Positions 36,501 to 48,424 of a stretch of 64,000 bases of DNA are shown in pieces (within the stretch, counting starts at the first letter, position 1; every line of letters starts with the position of its first letter). Made by a program: the position numbers and the translations under genes. Below the pieces are notes generated by a model. That model saw only the letters and a list, made by a program, of their open reading frames with translations. It was not told the origin of the DNA and ran no database searches. Origin of the DNA: Amia ocellicauda (taxonomy: Eukaryota > Chordata > Actinopteri > Amiiformes > Amiidae); contig NC_089851.1 of the NCBI RefSeq assembly GCF_036373705.1, positions 558,001 through 622,000 of the forward strand, given 5' to 3'.

Positions 36501-39500
36501 GCCCCCCATCCGGCCCGAACACGGCGCACGAGAAGTCCAGACGCTCCTTGATGTTGGTGGATATGGAGGTCCGCTGCAGCACCCGGCCCATCTGCTCTGA
36601 ACACACACACACACACTGAACACACACAACACCAACACAGGTCCGCTGCAGCACCCGGCCCATGTGCTCTGAACACACACACACACTGAACACACACTCA
36701 CACACAACCAACACAACCCAGGCTGTAGCATCTGGCCCATCTGGTATGAACACACACACACTGAACACCAACACACACACAGACTTAAAACACTCACACT
36801 GCACTAACCAGCGATACTCATGAATCGATGGGAGAAGATGGACAGCTGCACACTGTCCAGACGCGTGTCCAGTGCCCATGGCGCCCCGGAGCCCACACTC
36901 AACCTCACAGCGCCCCCCGCTGTCAGCTCGGCCTCACAGCCCGGCTCCACCAGCACCGTGCTGCACAGAGCGGGGGGTAGAGTTAGATCACAGTCAGTCA
37001 GTCAGTGTGAATCAGTCAGTGTGTATCAGTCAGTCAGTCAATCAGTGTATCAGTCAGTCAGTGTGTCAGTCAGTGCTTTACTGTGTCAGCGTGTCAGTCA
37101 CTGAGACCTGTTCTTGTCGATGATGAGCGCTGGCCCTGTGATGTTGTGGTCATATGACAGGTCCTCCAGCAGGTACACATTGGTATCCAGGTAACCACTG
37201 TCAAAGTAACACTGTGTCACCTGCGTAACAGGACAAAGGAGACTGTGTCACACACACACACTCTGTCACTCATACACACTGACTACACACACACACACAC
37301 ACACACACACTGTCACACTCTTGCTCCTCAGTGCTGTACCGTGGTGACCCTGGGCGGCCCCTGCTTGTTTGGGGTCATGTTCTGGGTCGTGACCCCTGAC
37401 CTCCCACAACCTCTGACCCGGATGTCATCCACCACTATGGGGCGCTCCGGGATAGTGAAGCCAAACTCCTTCAGATACCTGAGAGAGAGGACAGAGAGAG
37501 AGGGAGAGACAGAGAGAGGGAGCGGGAGTTCATTAATTAATGAAAGTCTTAAATGTATATTTAGGTCAGCGGGTCAGTGGGCGGTACGGGTCAGTGGGTA
37601 GTACCGGTCCATGAAGGCGCTGCGGAAGTCTCCGGCGTGGCAGGACTGGGCACTGCTGGGGTAGCCGCGGGCGGAGACCATGAGGGCGCAGTCCGTGCGG
37701 TCGTAGCGCAGGTGCAGGAACACCTCGCAGCTCACCTGCGCACTGAGAGACCGGGCGAGAGGGAGAGATAGGGTCAGCGTGCACTGCACGTGTGGTTGGC
37801 GTGCTCTTGTCGTGTGCTCAGCATGTGCTGGTGCTGACCTGCTGAAGCCGTGCTTGCGCAGCGCGTCCATGCAGCGCTGTGTGAGCTGCTCAATGCGCTC
37901 GTCCAGCCGGGCGAAGGACTGCGTCTCGTAGCGACACGCACACGGCTCCTGCGCCTCCTCCACCACGTCCGCCAGCGCCAGCCCATAGGCAGACAGAACG
38001 CCACTGTACCTGAGAGAGAGGCAGAAGAAAGAGAGAAGCTCCATACTGTGCACTCACAAAAACCCCAAGCCATTCCCGCCTCTTACTTGTGAATGAGGAC
38101 AGTCTTCATGCCCAGAGCCCGTGCGATGGCACACGCGTGCTGCCCCCCCGCTCCTCCAAAACATGCCAACACGTGACGAGACGTGTCGTGGCCCTTCGCC
38201 TGCGGACACAGTAAACACATGACAAACAAGTCACATTGCTTCATAACACTCACACTCCGAGGAACTGGAGGAGGAAGGAAGAGAGGGAGAGAGGGAAGGA
38301 GGGAGGGAAAAGGAATGGATGAAAGGAATACAGAATACAGAGTGAGGGGAAGAGGGGAACGCTAGAGAGAGGAGAATGGGCAGATAGGGGAAATGGAGAG
38401 AGATAGAAAGAGGGAAGGAAACGAGAGAGAATGGAGAGGATCGGAATAGGAGAGGAGAATGGACAGAACAGAGAGGGAGAGAGATGGAGACGGAGGGAGG
38501 AGGAGAGGAGGAGGGAGAGAGAGAGGGGCGGACTGGTGGCACCTGCGTGAGCGCTCTGATTGGGCGGCACATGGCCTCGTTGGCCACCCTGATGAAGCCC
38601 ATGGCCACCTCTTCCACACTCATCCCCCCCGTGGCGCCGCTCTGTGGTTGGCCAGCGTTAATGCGGGCGGTGAGGGCGGAGAGCTGCCGTAGGCTCTCCT
38701 CGCGGCACAGCGGCTCGTCCTCGCCTGGCCCGAACACGTGCGGGAAGAAGGAGGGCAGTAGCCGGCCCAGCGCCAGGTTGGCGTCTGTCACGGTGAGGGG
38801 TCCCCCTGCAGGCACGCTTACCGTTACGACAGGAGAGACAATCCTGAACTGGACACACGAACTCCACACACACACACCTCGATCTGATCAAGGCAGTCAG
38901 CATCGCCTGTCTCACGTGGGTGGAGCGGTGCATTGTGGGATTGCAAGGGGTTCCGGTGGCGAATGTTTCCATATCTATACGATGTGAAACCTGCTTAATT
39001 TCATATTCAGAGCTCACTCTTGCAAAACCCTTTGCATCTTTAAACACAATGCTCACGAAGCCGGAGGCTAGCGACAGCACCTGAAACGGCTCGCTGAAAC
39101 AAATACATGTAAGGAGGGGCGTCTCTAAACCACTGTGGTGCATTGTGTGGTGCAACTGTGTTTTTAAAAGAGAAGACTTTTAATCCCATAATCCCACAAT
39201 GCACCTCTTCCTCAAAGACCAAAGAAAAGTGTGAGTTGACGATCTTGTTTAGATAGAGGGTGTTCGCACTTTCTGACACACACAGTGCCCCCTGCAGGCT
39301 GTGAGGACAAAGCACACAATCTGACTGTTACTACATCAGCAAAGCTACCGAGCTACAGATACACAGATACTACACGCAAGTCAAGGACCTGTAGTAGTCT
39401 GACTCACACACAGACACACGCACTCACTCTTGGCTGCTTGTTTCCCATCGCTCCCCCATTCACACTGGCTTTGAATGCCAGAACAATGCTGGGAGCTCCC

Positions 39501-42500
39501 TTTCACACACAACAGAGAGAGCCAGCAAGAGCGCAGCAGCCTCAGGATCACCACGCAAAAGAAGCCTGTGGATTCGGGATAGGAGACACGGACCGGCTTT
39601 CTGGACGTGTTTGTAAACATTGTATTGTGTGGTTGTGCGGTGCGGTCACTGGACCCAGCGCTCACAGATCATCTGAACCAGAGAACCCGGTGCGACACTC
39701 GGCTCTCGGTTCTGGTCTCGTAATGAGAGGCACTGTGTGGGTCTTGACGCTTCAACTAGTTACATCAACTAAAATAAATGAGACAAAAATGAAGAAGTGG
39801 AATATTCTGCAATGGCCGAGTCAATCACCTGACCTGAATCCATTTCACTTCCTGAAGGCAAAACTGAAGGTAAAACGCCAGACAGCTGCAGTGCAGGCCT
39901 GGCAGAGGATCACCAGGGAAGAAACCCAGCATCTGCTGATGTCTATGAGTTCCAGACTTCAGGCAGTCATTGACTGCAAAGGATTTGCAACCAAGTATTG
40001 AAACTGACAATTTAATTCATGATTATGTTAGTTTGTCCAATTACTTTTGAGCCCCTAAAATTGGGGGACCACATATAAAAACCATTCACCCAATTTGGAT
40101 GTAACTACCCTCAAATTAAAGATGAAAGTCTGCACTTAAAGCACATCTTGATTGTTTCCTATGGGTTTAAATTAGCGCCATAAGTAACGAATTCAAAATA
40201 AAAAAAAGTTGAGAAAAAATTGATGTTGAGATCAAAAATAAAACAATCGAAAGCAAAATGTATAGAATTGTAAAATATATCAAAAGCAAAAAAAAAAAAC
40301 AAGCAAATAATGTTAAATCGAGAGCAAAACTCGAACTGATTGAGTCCATTTCACAGCCTGCAGGCGAGCGTGTCAGTGAAATGGACTCAATCAGCTTGAG
40401 TTTTGCTCTCGATTTTACATTATTTGCTTTGAAGATATTTTTTGCTTTTGATATAAGTATTTTTGTTACAATTCTATACATTTTGCTTTCGATTGTTTTA
40501 TTTTTGATCTCAACATCAATTTTTTCACAACTTTTTTGGCAAGATTTTGTATTTTGAATTCGTTACTTATGGCACTTATTTGAGCCCATAGTTTCCTTTG
40601 AAATCCATTGTGGTGGCGTACAGAGCCAAAATGATGACAATTGTGTCACTGTTCACATATTTATGGACCTAACGGTATACCGACCCACAGTCTGGTGTGC
40701 TGATCTGAGATCGATTGATTGATCAAAACTGCTTACTGTATTTTTCATTTTTTTAAGTTTTACATTTCTGCCTTAAAATCTAATGAAATGACTCAAATAA
40801 AACCACCGTCAGCATTACTGTAATGCAGTCTCACTCGTGTGCCTGTATAGAGATTATATTGTGAGTGATTTATTGGTATAAGGCTTCAGATGTGTGACAA
40901 TAGTTACATCACACAAGCCACCGACCTGCTGTTCATCAATAACACTCAGAAGGACTGCAACTGCATTATCTTCACCCACCTCCATTTCCACCGACGCGCT
41001 CCGTTTTGTGTTACGCTCACAAGTAAAAGGAGGCTGAACCCGAAATGCCCCCTCTCGCGACAGCCAGTGAGCGCTCTGCATCGACAACGCCACGACGTGA
41101 CGCGCCATTTGCCGGCTTTCCTGATCTGGCTCCGTTCACACAGACCCGTCGCCACAAAAATGCCGGCCGCCACACACACCTCTCTCTCCAGCAGTGCAGA
41201 CAGAAGGAGAGAGGGAGGGGGGAGTGTTGTCTTACCTTTCCTGTAGCAGGCCGGCCCAGGGTGCGCTCCTGCTGACTCGGGTCCCACGACAAACATCCCT
41301 GACCTGAGGGGGGGGGGGGAGAGAGAGAGAGAGAGAGAGGGAAGAAAGAAGGGTTTAACTCTTTAGCATCCATACTGTACACACAATACACATGACAGCA
41401 CCCCACAGACACTACACACTAACTATACTCTCTCTCTCTCTCTCTTTCTTTCTCTCTCTCTGACCTGTAGAAGAGCCGGGACCCCCCGCCTGCCGCCACA
41501 GTGTTAATGTCCAACTGAGGGGCCTGCAGGGGGACCCCCGCTGTCGTGGCCTCCAGCACATGCTCAAACTGCCCCCCGAAACGGCTCACATCCGTGGAAG
41601 TGCCTGGGGGGGAGGAAGGGGAAAGAGAGGATGATAGGAGGAGGGAGAAGGAGAACCGGCTGGTGAGAAATATATAATGACACGGACACCGCTCCCCTCT
41701 CCTTCCCGTCTCCCCTCAACCCTCGCCTGCCTCCCGTCCACTGGCGTAATTAAAGGGGGACGTAATCACCCCCCCACTTTTTGAAATGTGTTAAACGGTC
41801 CCCCCACCGTTGTGAAAGACACCATCATTCATAGACATGATGCCCCTCCCCACTTCTGCAATGAAAGCCCCGCCCCCACGCTCCTCACCCCCCATGTCGA
41901 AGCCGATGATTGGCTGCCCGTCCTCCTGGCTGTATGATGTCATAGCATAGCCGACCACGCCCCCCGCCGGCCCTGACAGCACGGCCCTGGCCCCCGAGAA
42001 CTGGGCCATGGGGGTGAGCCCCCCGTCCGACTGCATGAACAGCACCCGGACCCCCTGAGGGAGAGGAGGAGAGGAGGAGGCTGATTACAATCACAGTGAC
42101 TCATCAGCTAGAGTTTAATTAGCTAATTAAATGTATGTTAAGGGTCGTGTGCTTTAGGAATAGTATGTCAAAGTAAACATGTTACATGTGTAATCGCAGC
42201 TTCGTCTGCGTTCTTGTCCACTGTAGGTATTATTATTCATTACTATTGATCACGCAGTGGAAACAGCCCCAAGAATAAAGTCATTTTCACATCATAACCC
42301 TCCATCTCCCTCCCTCCCTCCCTCCCTCTCTCTCACACTGACCTCCAGCCCCCCCCGGAAGCCCTCGGTGAAGCCCTGCAGGTACTCGGTGATGCGGGGT
42401 GTGAGGTAGGCGTCCGCCGCGGCGGTCAGGCCCCGGGGCACCGCCCTCACCATGGGCATCACCCGGCTGGACAGGGACACCTGCTGGAAGCCCAGCCTCT

Positions 42501-45500
42501 CCGCCAGCGCCCCCACCGCCTCCTCGTGGACAGACCACCTGACCCAGGGGAGAGAGGGAGAGAGTTGCGTATAATTATGGCATCCTGTATAGCAGCGGTC
42601 CCCAACCTTTTTTGCACCACGGACCGGTCTCATATATGCAATATTTTCCCGGACCGGCTGTCCAGGGGGGTGTCGGTGTCGTAAAAACTTTTCAACCATG
42701 TCGCTGTCATTGCGGAAATACAATGCTTTTGTGGCTATCTCGGGATATTCAGCCTTGATTTTAATCCGAAAGAAAAAAAAAAAAAATTATTGTTGGGGTA
42801 AAATTGCTTTCCAGTAAGTTACTAGTTAAAACTTGCTCTTATAAGGGTTTCCTTGTTCTTATTAGGATTTCTCTGCTCAGACTTATCTGTGCGGCAGATA
42901 GAGATAATTTCTACTGCCGTGGACATTCTGTAGTCAACGAACCAAAACTATATAACCTGTTCTTATCAGTATAGTGTGTGCTTTGTCCTTGGTACCAGTG
43001 CTTCCATGTCTGGATGAAATATTGTTTCCCCAATTAGAAAGAATACCTTATGAATTATTGCTTCCTGTGTTTCAGAACTGCCCCGGACATATGCCAAGAA
43101 AATATCATCCAGGTTCGGGACGGCCCTGAACCTCCTTTGAAATATTGCTTGTAGATGTATAAAAGGCTGTGTGAAACTTTCAATAAACGAAGATAAACGA
43201 ACAGACATTGTCAGTGACTTTACTTCCCGGGCCTGTCTCCTGCTGAGAGTCTACACTGTTACTGGAAGCGCTCACTGGGGTGCCTGATTCACTGGGACCC
43301 GAAGGGTTGCTTCAACTGAAGCTTTGTACCTTAACAATTATTTATCCTTTCCGTGCGGCCTGGTAGCGAATGTGCCGTGGATATATAGAGTTTCTGTTCC
43401 CGTTAGTTAGTTAGTCGATTGATTGAGTGATTGATTGAGTGAATGCGCACAGATTCCCGGTTCGTGCATCTCTGTACACGCTCTGGACTGGGGCAAGAGC
43501 GGCACTCTGTACTCGTCAAAGCACAGGTAATGGGTTTGTTCTCTTCATTTCTATAAATAAACAGCTAAACTGCAGATTGTTTGACGTGTGGACATATTTC
43601 AGCCTCGCCTCCAAAATATAAAGGTGCAAAAACACGACGGTGCATGGTGTACGGTGCCATAGCTTGTGTTCACCTGGAAACTCCTACATCAGGGCTGGGA
43701 TGTGTGTCTGTGAAGCAACGATATGTTTGAGTCCAAATCTGCCTGATTTCATGGAGATTTTCAGCTGTGTGTTTGACATTTCAGGTCTTCAATTTTCAAA
43801 ATCTTCTGGGGGACCCCTAGACCCCCACCCTCAATTCCTCAATCCTCTGGTCTCATTTCGCAACATTCATTTTGAACAGTGGACAGTGATGGAGGGAAGT
43901 GGTACAGACTTGAATCCAATAAGACACAAAATGCACGAAGTTTCTATTATGTTTATCTATATGACTACAATAATCTTTAACACATTAAGTCTGAAAGTGC
44001 TTTAATACTTATATTTACATGTATGTAAATGTTTTATTTTTGTACTTTGTCAAATGAATGTACTAAATATAAGCAACGGGGTAAATTACTAATGCACAGA
44101 CTGTGTGTGTCGGAAAGGTGCATGTGGAGGTGTGACTCCCCCTGGAGTCTGGATCCTGACTCTACCTCGACCAAGAAGTGTGGACCCTGACACAAAATAA
44201 CTGACGAGCCCTGCCGCAGCGGCACGGAAAGGGACGGGGAGAGATGGAGAGCATGAGCGAGGGGTGAACGGCAGGGTGGTGTCTGGCACTGACATGCAGG
44301 AGTGCAGAGAGAGAGGGATGAGAGGAGGAGTGTGGTCACACTGACGTGTAGGAGTGCAGCAGCAGCACGGCCAGGCTGGTGATCCCACGCGACAGCACAC
44401 CCCGCAGGTCGGCCTCCACTTGCACCAGATCCACAGACCGCCACACACTCACTGCCTCGCCTGTACTGCCTGGGGGGGAGCAGGTGAGGGGAGATATAGG
44501 TGAAAGAAAGCAGAGGAGAGACAGAGAGGAGAGAGAGGAGAGAGTGTGAGATATTCAGAGTAACAGTGCATGAAGTCATATACCTGAGTGTGTCAGTTCC
44601 TGTGTCAGTATCTGTGTAAAGATTTCAGTACCTGTGTCAGTACTTGTGTCAGTACCTGTGTAAAGATTTCAGTACCTGTGTAAAGATTTCAGTACCTGTG
44701 TCAGTACTTGTGTCAGTACGTCAGTACCTGTGTCAGTACTTGTGTCAGTACCTGTGTAAAGATTTCAGTACCTGTGTCAGTACCTGTGTAAAGATTTCAG
44801 TACCTGTGTCAGTACCTGTGTAAAGATTTCAGTACCTGTGTCAGTACTTGTGTCAGTACGTCAGTACCTGTGTAACGATTTCAGTACCTGTGTCAGTACT
44901 TGTGTCAGTACCTGTGTAAAGATTTCAGTACCTGTGTAAAGATTTCAGTACCTGTGTCAGTACGTCACTACCTGTGTCAGTACTTGTGTCAGTACCTGTG
45001 TAAAGATTTCAGTACCTGTGTCAGTACCTGTGTAAAGATTTCAGTACCTGTGTAAAGATTTCAGTACCTGTGTCAGTACGTCACTACCTGTGTCAGTACT
45101 TGTGTCAGTACCTGTGTAAAGATTTCAGTACCTGTGTCAGTACCTGTGTAAAGATTTCAGTACCTGTGTCAGTACGTCACTACCTGTGTCAGTACTTGTG
45201 TCAGTACCTGTGTAAAGATTTCAGTACCTGTGTCAGTACCTGTGTAAAGATTTCAGTACCTGTGTAAAGATTTCAGTACCTGTGTCAGTACCTGTGTAAA
45301 GATTTCAGTACCTGTGTCAGTACTTGTGTCAGTACGTCAGTACCTGTGTAACGATTTCAGTACCTGTGTCAGTACTTGTGTCAGTACCTGTGTAAAGATT
45401 TCAGTACCTGTGTAAAGATTTCAGTACCTGTGTCAGTACTTGTGTCAGTACGTCAGTACCTGTGTCAGTACTTGTGTCAGTACCTGTGTAAAGATTTCAG

Positions 45501-47624
45501 TACCTGTGTCAGTACTTGTGTCAGTACGTCAGTACCTGTGTAACGATTTCAGTACCTGTGTCAGTACTTGTGTCAGTACCTGTGTAAAGATTTCAGTACC
45601 TGTGTAAAGATTTCAGTACCTGTGTCAGTACGTCACTACCTGTGTCAGTACTTGTGTCAGTACCTGTGTAAAGATTTCAGTACCTGTGTCAGTACCTGTG
45701 TAAAGATTTCAGTACCTGTGTAAAGATTTCAGTACCTGTGTCAGTACGTCACTACCTGTGTCAGTACTTGTGTCAGTACCTGTGTAAAGATTTCAGTACC
45801 TGTGTCAGTACCTGTGTAAAGATTTCAGTACCTGTGTCAGTACGTCACTACCTGTGTCAGTACTTGTGTCAGTACCTGTGTAAAGATTTCAGTACCTGTG
45901 TCAGTACCTGTGTAAAGATTTCAGTACCTGTGTCAGTACCTGTGTAAAGATTTCAGTACCTGTGTCAGTACTTGTGTCAGTACGTCAGTACCTGTGTAAC
46001 GATTTCAGTACCTGTGTCAGTACTTGTGTCAGTACCTGTGTAAAGATTTCAGTACCTGTGTAAAGATTTCAGTACCTGTGTCAGTACTTGTGTCAGTACG
46101 TCAGTACCTGTGTCAGTACTTGTGTCAGTACCTGTGTCAGTACCTGTGTAAAGATTTCAGTACCTGTGTCAGTACTTGTGTCAGTACGTCAGTACCTGTG
46201 TAACGATTTCAGTACCTGTGTCAGTACGTCAGTACCTGTGTAACGATTTCAGTACCTGTGTCAGTACTTGTGTCAGTACCTGTGTAAAGATTTCAGTACC
46301 TGTGTCAGTACCTGTGTCAGTACCTGTGTAAAGATTTCAGTACCTGTGTCAGTACCTGTGTAAAGATTTCAGTACCTGTGTCAGTACTTGTGTCAGTACG
46401 TCAGTTCCTGTGTCAGTACTTGTGTCAGTACCTGTGTAAAGATTTCAGTACCTGTGTCAGTACCTGTGTAAAGATTTCAGTACCTGTGTCAGTACTTGTG
46501 TCAGTACGTCAGTACCTGTGTAACGATTTCAGTACCTGTGTCAGTACGTCAGTACCTGTGTAACGATTTCAGTACCTGTGTCAGTACTTGTGTCAGTACC
46601 TGTGTAAAGATTTCAGTACCTGTGTCAGTACCTGTGTCAGTACCTGTGTAAAGATTTCAGTACCTGTGTCAGTACCTGTGTAAAGATTTGAGTACCTGTG
46701 TCAGTACCTGTGTAAAGATTTCAGTACCTGTGTCAGTACCTGTGTCAGTACGTCAGTACCTGTGTAAAGATTTCAGTACCTGTGTTATTGCGTCAGCATC
46801 TCAGTACCTGTGTCAGTGTGTATGTACCTGTGTCAGTGCGTCAGTACCTATGTGAGTGCTCTCTGTGTCTCGTGGGGGCAGCTGGCAGCCATCTTGTTTG
46901 AGCACCACCCTCTCGTCCACCTCGATCACCTCATCATACAGCAGCTCGGGCATCCTCACCTCCTGCACAACACACACAGTGTGTCAGAGTGACCGTCTGT
47001 ACATCAGTGTGTCAATATATCAGTATGTTTGTCAGTCTGTCAGGGTGTCAGTGTGTCTGTCAGTCAGTGTGTCAGTGTATCAGTCAGTGTGTCAGTGTGT
47101 CAAGCACTGCACTGACCAGGTCGAACAGCAGGGGCCGAGCCTGGGTGCCGATGTGCAGCAGGTCCTTGAAGCCGCGGGTGACGAGCAGGGCTGACCGGGC
47201 CCCCTGGCGCTCCAGCAGTGCGTTGGTCGCCACCGTGGTACCCATGCGGATCCAGCCAATCAGAGAGGGATCCAGGGGCTCTTCCCGGGGGAAGACTCGC
47301 CCAGTCTCCTGGAGAGGGAGGGAGGGTGAGACAGACAGACAGACTGAATTTGATATTACAATCGCCAGAGACTGGAAAGCGCACACTGCACTGAAGAGAC
47401 GCCAGAAAGACACAGACAGACAGGAGGACTGATACAGGCCCCTCTCTCCACACCTGTTCCAGTATCCTGCGGATCCCCTCGGTGGGCGCGTCCCTGTAAT
47501 GCTGGGGGTCGTGCGACAGCAGCTTGAGCACGCGCTCCGCCCCCCCCGGGCATTGGGCGAACACGTCGGTGAAGGTGCCCCCCCGGTCGATCGCAAAGTC
47601 AAACTTCCCCTCGGAGCCGGGCAT
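32377..47624 (-). CDS. oplah: OPLAH, ATP-dependent 5-oxoprolinase
   Basis: Twenty-six coding exons, minus strand: 47624-47454, 47308-47117, 46962-46848, 44469-44346, 42538-42343, 42054-41889, 41603-41465, 41303-41236, 38805-38543, 38199-38087, 38009-37839, 37742-37605, 37478-37340, 37220-37108, 36960-36809, 36596-36436, 36213-36112, 35956-35782, 35592-35408, 34806-34660, 34443-34309, 34185-34036, 33709-33552, 33452-33292, 33011-32914, 32532-32377. Total 3888 nt, 1295 aa (human 1288), all phases consistent. The HyuA-like half has [49 protein letters not shown] and the [18 protein letters not shown] loop. The HyuB-like half has [49 protein letters not shown] and [14 protein letters not shown]. 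The enzyme hydrolyses 5-oxo-L-proline to glutamate in the cytosolic glutathione cycle. Large introns hold mobile elements and a 2.2-kb array. Confidence 0.97.
32640..32912. repeat. GTTCAGTGTGTCAGTGTTTG minisatellite in the last OPLAH intron
   Basis: About 10 copies of a 20-35 bp unit (TTTGTGGTTCAGTGTGTCAGTGTCTCAG) run up to the donor of the exon ending at 32914. Confidence 0.92.
33715..33733. other. G-run in an OPLAH intron
   Basis: An uninterrupted run of about 18 G on the plus strand, next to the polypyrimidine tract of the exon beginning at 33709. A G-quadruplex is possible on plus; on the sense strand it is a C-run before the acceptor. Confidence 0.8.
34820..35390. repeat. CACTGTACTGCACAC low-complexity array in an OPLAH intron
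   Basis: About 40 irregular ACTGTACTGCACACACTGC-like units fill the intron between exons 34806 and 35408. ORFs here are Cys/Val/Thr-rich artefacts. Confidence 0.93.
36284..36475 (-). repeat. Triplicated exon end plus donor of OPLAH exon 36596-36436
   Basis: On minus, the sequence CACCTGGGCGCC-(A/G)TGCAGGAGAC-(C/T)GTGCAGTACCAG|GTAACAC occurs at the real donor (36436) and again 73 and 146 bp further into the intron. The period is 73 bp: about 37 bp of exon 3' end plus intron. The outermost copy reads TACTAG rather than TACCAG, but keeps GTAAC. Confidence 0.95.
36565..36755 (-). repeat. Extra copies of the acceptor of the same OPLAH exon
   Basis: On minus, TGTGTTCAG|AGCA(G/C)ATGGGCCGGGTGCTGCAG is present at the real acceptor (36597/36596) and as a close copy at 36640-36673. 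A more diverged copy lies at 36720-36752 (TGTGTTCAT|ACCAGATGGGCC). About 30 exon bases are duplicated each time, with (CA)n spacers. Confidence 0.92.
38260..38525. repeat. GA-rich tract in an OPLAH intron
   Basis: Purine-rich (GAGAGGGA)n sequence on plus forms a long polypyrimidine stretch on the sense strand, between exons 38543 and 38199. Confidence 0.85.
39755..40700 (+). mobile_element. Tc1-like transposon 3' end, interrupted
   Basis: 39790-40001 translates to the end of a Tc1 transposase: [20 protein letters not shown], then [15 protein letters not shown] and [14 protein letters not shown] before a stop. The 3' non-coding part continues to 40153, is interrupted by the hairpin element, and resumes at 40597 with TTTGAAATCCATTGTGGTGG and AAATGATGACAATTGTG..ATTTATGGACCTAAC, typical of Tc1 3' ends. 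It lies in an OPLAH intron. Confidence 0.85.
40160..40590. mobile_element. 431-bp hairpin (foldback) MITE nested in the Tc1 relic
   Basis: Two arms of about 200 bp are reverse complements around a centre near 40370 (loop GCCTGCAGGCGAGCGTGTCA region). The arm ends are TATGGGTTTAAATTAGCGCC at 40160 and its partner GGCACTTATTTGAGCCCATA ending at 40590. A 6-bp direct repeat GTTTCC flanks it (40154-40159 and 40591-40596), consistent with a target-site duplication. It has no coding capacity. Confidence 0.85.
42592..43400. mobile_element. hAT-like relic split by an LTR insertion
   Basis: AGCGGTCCCCAACCTTTTTT and CACGGACCGGTCTC at the left, and CTTTCCGTGCGGCCTGGTAG at the right, are the two ends of the widespread 'GGTCCCCAACC..CCACGGACCGG' DNA-transposon family. 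I place it as hAT-like from memory of that consensus. The two parts are separated by the solo LTR. Confidence 0.6.
42791..43336 (+). mobile_element. Solo LTR, 546 bp, with 5-bp target-site duplication
   Basis: Begins TGTTGGGGTAAAATTG and ends CCTTAACA (TG..CA). It is flanked by ATTAT on both sides (42786-42790 and 43337-43341). It has a TATA box TATAAAAG at 43158-43165 and AATAAA at 43182-43187, in the order expected of an LTR promoter and poly(A) site. No internal retroviral or gypsy sequence is present. The superfamily is not assignable from the LTR alone. Confidence 0.82.
43345..44080. other. OPLAH intron without recognised genes
   Basis: Beyond the hAT/LTR composite, 43440-44080 is unique-looking AT-richer sequence with no ORF that I can assign. 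Confidence 0.6.
44585..46847 (-). repeat. 2.2-kb array built on the donor of OPLAH exon 46962-46848
   Basis: On minus, the exon ends CACATAG|GTACTGACGCACTGACACAG|GTACATAC. The intron then consists of about 100 modules of two kinds: the 12-mer GTACTGACACAG and the 20-mer GTACTGAAATCTTTACACAG (with AAATCGTTACACAG and ACGTACTG variants). Almost every module boundary is CACAG|GTACTG, a donor-like sequence matching the true site. The exon length (115 nt) and phase confirm the true donor at 46848. Larger blocks of about 130-260 bp recur. Confidence 0.93.
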
Positions 47625-48424
47625 CCTAGGCCGGGGGGAGAGAGGCGGAAGAGAGGGAGTGAGTTAGTCAGTAGAGCCCCCAGTGGGATGCCCTCAAGGC
47701 ATGCTGGGATTTGTTTGTTATAAAATGCGAATGCCAGGTCCTGGCAGAGAAGGGCTCTCCACGCTCTCGCTGGCACGTCTGCTCCTGAGCAGGTGTATAT
47801 TTTCACAGTGTGGGGGTGTTAACTCTCCACGGTGGTACAAACAGGAGCCGCTACCCGGCAGGGTGGCTAGTAAGACTGCGACCCTGACTCGTTTTTCGCC
47901 CTGTTGACTGACACACCGACTGACTGACTGGGTCACCGGGTCATCCAAGGTGACTCCCAGTTAAACACTCACCTTCAGAACAACACGAGTTAATGAGTGA
48001 CAGCGCAGAGCACAAGACCCCGCTGCAGATAATGTGCATGTGGAAGATCACAGTACAGCACTGCACAACGGCACAAATCAAAAGCACCACTCTGCGCTCC
48101 TGAACCGTAACTCTCCAGCACGGCTGTAGTTCGGTGAAGTGCTGACAGATCTGCAGCTCCGCTCGGACCGCACTGCCACAGCTGTGTAGCTGCTGTCCAC
48201 ACGCACACTCTCCTGCCCAGCCTGCAGGGCCGGTCAACTCAGCCGCCCCTGCCTGGGTGACCTCAGTGCAACTCAAGTCCTGCTGAACACATCTGCACAG
48301 TCTGACACATTAACAGGAAGCCATAAACAGCGCGGGCACAGTGTGTTACAGTGGGGCACAGACAGTGCGTTGCAGCTCATTGCATAGAAAGATTGCACAG
48401 TAGTTCAGTGCGGTGCAGCAGAGT

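Noticed and set aside
44585-46847. CRISPR-like array
   Set aside because: Units are contiguous with no unique spacers, lie in a vertebrate intron and share the host donor sequence.
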